Assembly (NCBI GenBank): GCA_038117265.1
Contig: JAYOFO010000082.1
Span: forward strand, 1-10,311
From: JAYPUG01 sp038117265
Lineage (GTDB): Bacteria > Pseudomonadota > Alphaproteobacteria > UBA6615
Length of the DNA: 10,311 bases
Direction: 5' to 3'
Shown here: positions 5,971 to 10,311 of the stretch, one piece after another
How the letters are laid out: each line of letters begins with the position of its first letter
How positions within the stretch are numbered: the first letter of the stretch is position 1
The notes under the pieces: generated by a model
The model's database searches: none
Told to the model about the DNA's origin: nothing
The model's input: only the letters and a program-made list of their open reading frames with translations
Made by a program: the position numbers and the translations under genes

Positions 5971-6371
5971 ATGGCCCATGACGTGCGCATCGCCATCTCG
6001 TGCCCCGACCGGACGGGCCTGCTGTCGGCCGTCGCCGGGCGGCTGTTCGAACTGGGCGCCGACATGCGGTCGCGCAGATTGCCGTCGCCCCCTTCACCCT
6101 CGGTCCGCAACACGGCGAGAGCGCGAATGTCACGCATCGGATCGAGGTGCGCGGCGCCGACCGGCCGGGCCTGGTCGCGCGGCTGACCGAGGCCTTTGCC
6201 GACTACGGCGCCAACATCGTGCGCATGGACTGCGAACGGCGCGGCGGCGCCGGCGACTATGTGATCCGCATCGAGGCCTGGATTCCCGACGCGCGGGCGG
6301 CCACCTGCCTGGCGGCGGTCGACAACACGGCCCGGTCGCTGGGCCTCGCCATGCAATCCGAGGCGGTCTGA
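5971..6371 (+). pseudogene. GcvR-like double-ACT-domain protein, disrupted by internal deletion and frameshift
   Basis: Intact relatives carry two ACT domains and are annotated as glycine cleavage system transcriptional repressors (GcvR-like); most are uncharacterised in alphaproteobacteria. Here the first frame begins normally (MAHDVRIAISCPDRTGLLSA...GRLFELGAD, to about 6063), then reads an unrelated Arg/Ser/Pro-rich tail to a TGA at 6184-6186. From about 6066 the matching sequence continues in another frame: AVAQIAVAPFTLGP, then a complete second ACT domain (THRIEVRGADRPGLVARL, FADYGANIVRMD, YVIRIEAWIPDARA) to the stop at 6369-6371. About 40 residues of the first ACT domain, normally between GAD/GAN-L and the APFTLGP linker, are missing, and the frame is off as well. 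The junction is near 6061-6068. It may be a real loss-of-function deletion or an assembly error. The start has a strong ribosome site. The 71-residue product would hold only a quarter of the normal protein. Confidence 0.8.
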
Positions 6372-6429
6372 GCGGAAATCGGGCGCAAACGCGCAACGAT
6401 TGCGGCGCCGGCGCGGCAGCGCCTAACTT

Positions 6430-6456
6430 CGGCGTGAGAAATCGCCGGTTTTGCTT
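6430..6456 (+). terminator. Possible weak terminator before yejA
   Basis: CGGCG (6430-6434) and CGCCG (6443-6447) form a 5-bp stem around an 8-base loop, followed by GTTTTGCTT. It lies about 60 bases after the GcvR-like stop and could end the hisN transcript before yejA. The stem is short, so the call is tentative. The rest of this 148-bp gap holds no convincing promoter; TTGATT at 6455-6460 is a possible -35 for yejA without a good -10. Confidence 0.35.
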
Positions 6457-6519
6457 GATTGCCGGGCCCTTCTGCCCCCATCTAACGGTCAGGATACGGG
6501 GAAGAGGCCGGGAGGGGCC

Positions 6520-8373
6520 ATGTTGCGCACGGGATTGCTTGCGACGATCGTCGGGCTGGGCGTCGCGGGTGCGTTCGCACCGGCGGCGCTGGCGCTGACC
6601 GGCACGAACGGTCCGGCGCACGGGATGGCGATGCACGGGGCGCTGAAGTACGGCCCCGACTTCACGCACTTCGACTACGTCAACGCGAACGCGCCGAAGG
6701 GCGGCACCAACGTGCAGTTCGCCATGGGCACCTTCGACAGCCTCAACCCCTACATCATCCAGGGCAATCCGGCGGTTGGGGTCTCCCTGATTTACGACAC
6801 CATGACCGTCTCGTCGGCCGACGAGCCGTTCTCCCAGTACTGCCTGCTGTGCCGGACCATGAACGTGCCCGACGACCGGTCCTGGGTGGAATACGAGCTG
6901 CGCGACGATGCCGCCTGGCACGACGGGAAGCCGATCACGCCCGAGGACGTGATCTTCTCGTTCGAGACCCTGCGCACCCAGGGCGCGCCCTTCTTCCGCT
7001 TCTATTACCGCGACGTGGCCTCGGCGACGAAGACGGGCAAACGCAAGGTGCGTTTCGACTTCGGCCAGGCGCAGAACCCCGAACTTCCGCTTATCATCGG
7101 GCAGTTGCCGATCCTGCCGAAGCATTACTGGGAGGGCCGCGAGTTCGGCACCACCCTGGACATTCCGCTGGGCAGCGGTGCCTACCGGATCGCCGACGTG
7201 AAGCCCGGCCAGTCGATCACCTTTGCGCGCGTGCCGGGATACTGGGGCCGAAACCAGCCCGCCGAGATCGGCCGGAACAATTTCGACACGCTGCGGTACG
7301 AGTATTTCCGCGATCCGACCGTCGCCCGCGAGGCGTTCAAGTCGGGCGTGCTGGACCGGTGGGTCGAGAACTCGGCGAAGGCCTGGGCCACCGAGTTCAC
7401 CGACGCGAATCCGGTGAGGAACGGCGAGATCGTGCTGCGCGAGTTTCCGCACCAGCGCACCTCAGGCATGCAGGGCTTCGTGTTCAACCTGCGCAAGCCG
7501 ATGTTCCAGGACCGGCGCGTGCGCGAGGCGCTGACACTGGCCTTCGACTTCGAATGGTCGAACAAGAACCTGTTCTATGAAGCCTACACGCGGACCGACA
7601 GCTTCTTCGACAATTCCGAGCTCGGCAGCCGCGGCCAGCTGCGCGACGCCGATACCGAGGAACGCGAGATCCTCGAACGCTTTCGCGGCCAGTTGCCCGA
7701 CGAGGTCTTCAATGCCGTCTACGTGCCGCCCGCCACCGACGGCTCGGGCGCACGCGGCCACCGCACCAACCTGCGCGCGGCAGCCGACCTGCTGGATGCG
7801 GCGGGCTGGACGGTCAAGGACGGCAAGCGCCTCAGCCCGGGCGGCTCGCCGCTGCGCTTCGAGATCCTGCTGGTCAGCCCGGCCTTCGAGCGAATCGCGC
7901 TGCCCTACAAGCGCAACCTAGAGCGGCTCGGCATCGAGGTGGAGGTGCGCCTGGTCGACGCCGCCCAGTACCGGCGACGCACGGACGATTACGACTACGA
8001 CATGATCGTGGGCAGTTGGGGCCAGTCGGAATCGCCGGGCAACGAGCAGATCGAGTTCTGGAGCAGCCAGTCGGGCGAGCGGCCCGGTTCGCGCAACCTG
8101 GCCGGCATTCATGATCCGGCGATCGACGCGCTGGTCGAACTGGTTGTGACGGCGCCCGACCGCGCGAGCCTGGTCCAGCGCACACGCGCGCTCGACCGGG
8201 CGCTGCTGTGGGGCTATTACATCGTGCCCCACTGGCACATCACGACCGACCGGATCGCCTACTGGGACCGCTACGGGATTCCGAACACGACCCCGCGCCA
8301 GGGTGCGCAGCTGGACACCTGGTGGATCGATCCCGACAAGGACGCCCGGATTCGCGCGTCGCGGGGCCGGTAG
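6520..8373 (+). CDS. yejA: YejA-type periplasmic peptide-binding protein of an ABC importer
   Basis: This is the extracellular solute-binding protein (SBP family 5) that delivers substrate to YejBEF. In E. coli the Yej system imports microcin C; in Agrobacterium a Yej transporter is reported to take up muropeptides. The 617-residue length fits the family. Residues 1-25 form a signal peptide (LRTGLLATIVGLGVAG...) with a likely cleavage after ALA at 23-25. The mature protein has ALKYGPDFTHFDYVNANAPKG (41 onward), FDSLNPYI near 72, LRDDAAWHDGKPITPEDV, GSGAYRI and the YejA-like segment FDFEW.NKNLFY...TDSFFDNSEL. An unusual CLLC pair (Cys108, Cys111) follows DEPFSQY. I chose the ATG at 6520: GGAGG (6511-6515) precedes it and the signal peptide begins immediately; the TTG at 6451 would put 23 charged residues in front. 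yejB follows after 33 bases. Which peptide it binds cannot be read from the sequence. Confidence 0.93.
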   Translation: MLRTGLLATIVGLGVAGAFAPAALALTGTNGPAHGMAMHGALKYGPDFTHFDYVNANAPKGGTNVQFAMGTFDSLNPYIIQGNPAVGVSLIYDTMTVSSADEPFSQYCLLCRTMNVPDDRSWVEYELRDDAAWHDGKPITPEDVIFSFETLRTQGAPFFRFYYRDVASATKTGKRKVRFDFGQAQNPELPLIIGQLPILPKHYWEGREFGTTLDIPLGSGAYRIADVKPGQSITFARVPGYWGRNQPAEIGRNNFDTLRYEYFRDPTVAREAFKSGVLDRWVENSAKAWATEFTDANPVRNGEIVLREFPHQRTSGMQGFVFNLRKPMFQDRRVREALTLAFDFEWSNKNLFYEAYTRTDSFFDNSELGSRGQLRDADTEEREILERFRGQLPDEVFNAVYVPPATDGSGARGHRTNLRAAADLLDAAGWTVKDGKRLSPGGSPLRFEILLVSPAFERIALPYKRNLERLGIEVEVRLVDAAQYRRRTDDYDYDMIVGSWGQSESPGNEQIEFWSSQSGERPGSRNLAGIHDPAIDALVELVVTAPDRASLVQRTRALDRALLWGYYIVPHWHITTDRIAYWDRYGIPNTTPRQGAQLDTWWIDPDKDARIRASRGR

Positions 8374-8406
8374 CGCCGACGCCGGGCCGCGCGATAGTCT
8401 CGCCCC

Positions 8407-9522
8407 ATGCTTGCCTATATCGTCCGGCGCCTGCTGCTGATCGTCCCGACCCTGTTCGGGATCATCCTGCTCAATTTCATCATCGTCCAGGCCGCACCGG
8501 GCGGCCCGGTCGAGCAGATGATCGCGCGCATCCAAGGCACAGCCGTGGAGGCGACGGCGCGGGTCTCGGGCGGCCTCGGCGATGCCACCTCACAGGCGGC
8601 CGACCAGCTGCGCGCCGAACAGGCATCGAGCTTCGAGTCGAAGTATCGCGGCGCGCGCGGACTGCCGCCGGAGTTCATCGAAGAGCTCGAACGCATGGTC
8701 GGCTTCGACAAGCCGCCCCACGAACGCTTCCTCCTGATGGTGCGCAACTACCTGTCGTTCGACTTCGGCAACAGCTTCTTCCAGGACCGGCCCGTGGTCG
8801 ACCTGGTGACCCAGAAGCTACCGGTCTCCATCACCATCGGGTTCTGGACGACGCTGTTCCTCTACGGCATCTCGATCCCGCTGGGCATCGCGAAGGCGGT
8901 GCGCGACGGCTCGCGGTTCGACGTCTGGACCAGCGTGTTCGTGGTCGCGGGCAATGGCATGCCGGCCTTCCTCGTCGCGATCCTGGGAATCCAGCTCTTC
9001 GCCAGCGGCAACTTCGTCGACTGGTTCCCCCTGCGCGGGCTGGTCTCGGAGAATTTCAGCGAACTCGGCCCGATCGACAAGGCCCTCGACTATCTCTGGC
9101 ACATCGTGCTGCCGGTCGGGTCGATGGTGATCGGCGGCTACGCGTTCCTCACCATGCTGACTAAGAACTCCTTCCTTGACCAAATCTCCCAGCAATACGT
9201 GGTCACGGCGCGGGCCAAGGGTCTCGAGGAACGCCGCGTGCTCTACGGTCATGTCTTCCGCAACGGCATGCTGATCGTCATCGCCGGGTTCCCCGGCCTG
9301 TTCATCTCCGTCCTGTTCAGCGGCGCGCTGTTCATCGAGATCATCTTCTCGCTCGACGGGCTCGGCCTGCTGGGCTTCGAGGCGGTGCTCAACCGCGACT
9401 ATCCCATCGTGTTCGCGACCCTCTATGTGTTCGCGCTGCTGGGCCTCCTGATCAAGCTCGCCTCGGACATCACCTACGTGCTCGTCGATCCGCGGATCGA
9501 CTTCGAAAGCCGCGAGGTCTGA
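8407..9522 (+). CDS. yejB: Oligopeptide/microcin C-type ABC transporter permease YejB
   Basis: YejB is one of the two inner-membrane permease subunits of the Yej importer. The 371-residue protein begins with MLAYIVRRLLLIVPTLFGI, the standard N-terminal helix of DppB/OppB-type permeases. A soluble insert of about 100 residues between the first and second helices (about 32-135) is characteristic of YejB. Five more hydrophobic helices follow. The EAA loop that contacts the ATPase, TARAKGLEERRVLYGHVFRNGM, lies between the fourth and fifth helices, and the protein ends in a DPRIDFE tail. The start is the ATG at 8407, where the membrane helix begins, 33 bases after yejA; no clear ribosome site is seen. 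The stop is one base from the yejE start, so the two subunits are probably translated in a coupled way. Confidence 0.95.
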   Translation: MLAYIVRRLLLIVPTLFGIILLNFIIVQAAPGGPVEQMIARIQGTAVEATARVSGGLGDATSQAADQLRAEQASSFESKYRGARGLPPEFIEELERMVGFDKPPHERFLLMVRNYLSFDFGNSFFQDRPVVDLVTQKLPVSITIGFWTTLFLYGISIPLGIAKAVRDGSRFDVWTSVFVVAGNGMPAFLVAILGIQLFASGNFVDWFPLRGLVSENFSELGPIDKALDYLWHIVLPVGSMVIGGYAFLTMLTKNSFLDQISQQYVVTARAKGLEERRVLYGHVFRNGMLIVIAGFPGLFISVLFSGALFIEIIFSLDGLGLLGFEAVLNRDYPIVFATLYVFALLGLLIKLASDITYVLVDPRIDFESREV

Positions 9523-9523
9523 C

Positions 9524-10311
9524 ATGGGCACGGCCGATCCCAGCGCAGGGCTCGAATCCGGTCCCGGGAAAGCGACGCGGGAGGCACCGAATCGCCTCCT
9601 GTGGATCGCGATCACGCCCGTCACCGCCCGCCGCCTCGCGAACTTCCGGTCGAACCGGCGCGGCTACTGGTCGCTGTGGATCTTCCTGGCGATCTTCTTC
9701 TTCTCGCTGTTCGCCGAGTTCATCGCCAACGACAAGCCGCTGCTCGTGCGCTTCGACGGCGCCTTCTACACGCCGATCTTCACCGCCTATCCCGAGACGG
9801 CCTTCCGCGGCGACTTCGAGACCGAGACCGACTACACCGACCCCTTCGTTGTCGAACTGATCCAGGAGAAGGGCTGGCTGGTGATGCCGCTCATCCCCTA
9901 CTCGTTCGACACGCCGGTGACCGACCTGCCCACGCCCGCACCCTCGCCGCCGACAGCCCGGAACTGGCTGGGCACCGACGACCAGGCGCGCGACGTGTCC
10001 GCCCGACTGATCTACGGGTTCCGCATCTCGGTCCTGTTCGGCGTGACCCTGACGGTCTTCGCTAGCATCGTCGGCGTCATCGCCGGTGCAGTCCAGGGCT
10101 ATTACGGCGGGTGGCTCGACCTGTCCTTCCAGCGCTTCATCGAGGTCTGGGAGGGAATGCCGTTCATCTTCGTGGTGCTGATCGTCTCCAGCCTGCTCGT
10201 GCCCGGCTTCTGGACGCTGCTGGTCATCATGCTGCTGTTCAACTGGACCAACCTGGTGGGCGTGGTGCGCGCGGAGTTCCTGCGCGCGCGCAACTTCGAC
10301 TATGTGCGCGC
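9524..10311 (+). CDS. yejE: ABC transporter permease YejE, cut by the right edge
   Basis: YejE is the second permease, pairing with YejB. The visible 262 residues start with a polar stretch of about 45 residues and one membrane helix (about 48-68). A periplasmic insert of about 80 residues carries YejE-like GAFYTPIFTAYPET. The transport domain then begins at WLGTDDQARDVSARLIYGFRISV, with further helices, QGYYGGWLDLSFQRFIEVWEGMP and the start of the EAA loop (VGVVRAEFLRARNFDYVR). The remaining helices and presumably yejF, the ATPase, lie beyond the window. The ATG at 9524 is one base after the yejB stop with no separate ribosome site, consistent with translational coupling. The frame is open to the edge, with no sign of disruption. 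Confidence 0.94.
   Translation, partial: MGTADPSAGLESGPGKATREAPNRLLWIAITPVTARRLANFRSNRRGYWSLWIFLAIFFFSLFAEFIANDKPLLVRFDGAFYTPIFTAYPETAFRGDFETETDYTDPFVVELIQEKGWLVMPLIPYSFDTPVTDLPTPAPSPPTARNWLGTDDQARDVSARLIYGFRISVLFGVTLTVFASIVGVIAGAVQGYYGGWLDLSFQRFIEVWEGMPFIFVVLIVSSLLVPGFWTLLVIMLLFNWTNLVGVVRAEFLRARNFDYVR

Noticed and set aside
5146..6186. Long plus-strand frame apparently joining hisN territory to the GcvR-like start
   Set aside because: Only the part from 5971 is protein-like. The earlier part is the Arg/Pro-rich alternative frame of hisN, so it is not a fusion gene.
6451..6519. Upstream TTG start for yejA adding 23 residues
   Set aside because: It would place a polar, charged stretch before an otherwise normal signal peptide; the ATG at 6520 has a ribosome site.
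6130..7452. 440-codon open frame on the minus strand opposite the GcvR-like gene and yejA
   Set aside because: It overlaps the well-supported YejA coding sequence and its translation looks like a low-complexity shadow with no family motif.
1..10311. CRISPR array, insertion sequence, phage, toxin-antitoxin or defence island
   Set aside because: I saw no spaced direct repeats, transposase or integrase motifs, tRNA-associated att sites or abrupt change in base composition. All genes are recognisable core functions.

Overview
The window is a GC-rich chromosomal segment of ordinary housekeeping genes. Gene content and order point to an alphaproteobacterium, and I would guess a Rhodospirillales-like lineage. 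That guess is inference from synteny (4.5S RNA next to dnaX, kdsB-pheA divergent from a membrane-anchored cytochrome c, IMPase-type hisN) and from protein style; no rRNA or marker tree is available. I found no mobile element, CRISPR array, tRNA or phage gene, and no candidate for a new multi-gene system.

Layout. Positions 1-1447 (minus) hold the N-terminal 482 residues of dnaX, running off the left edge. Just upstream, on the same strand, is the 4.5S signal recognition particle RNA (about 1605 down to 1510) with its own promoter-like sequence, and a hairpin lies between it and dnaX. On the plus strand, nudC (NADH pyrophosphatase, 1736-2650) runs tail to tail into pheA (prephenate dehydratase, minus, 2656-3525), which lies 32 bp downstream of kdsB (CMP-Kdo synthetase, minus, 3558-4277). 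A 270-bp divergent region with several palindromes separates kdsB from cycM (membrane-anchored cytochrome c, plus, 4548-5087), which ends at a clear intrinsic terminator. Then come hisN (histidinol-phosphatase, 5168-5959), a double-ACT GcvR-like gene that is broken by an internal deletion and frameshift (5971-6371), and yejA-yejB-yejE (6520 to the right edge), a peptide/microcin C-type ABC importer whose last gene is cut by the window.

How the genes fit together. Several unrelated housekeeping units sit side by side: DNA polymerase III clamp loader and protein targeting (dnaX, 4.5S RNA), nucleotide cofactor turnover (nudC), phenylalanine synthesis (pheA), LPS Kdo activation (kdsB), respiratory electron transfer (cycM), histidine synthesis (hisN) and oligopeptide or muropeptide uptake (yejABE). 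The points most worth a second look are the disrupted GcvR-like gene, the dyad around the putative cycM promoter, the degenerate zinc module of DnaX and the hairpin between the 4.5S RNA and dnaX.
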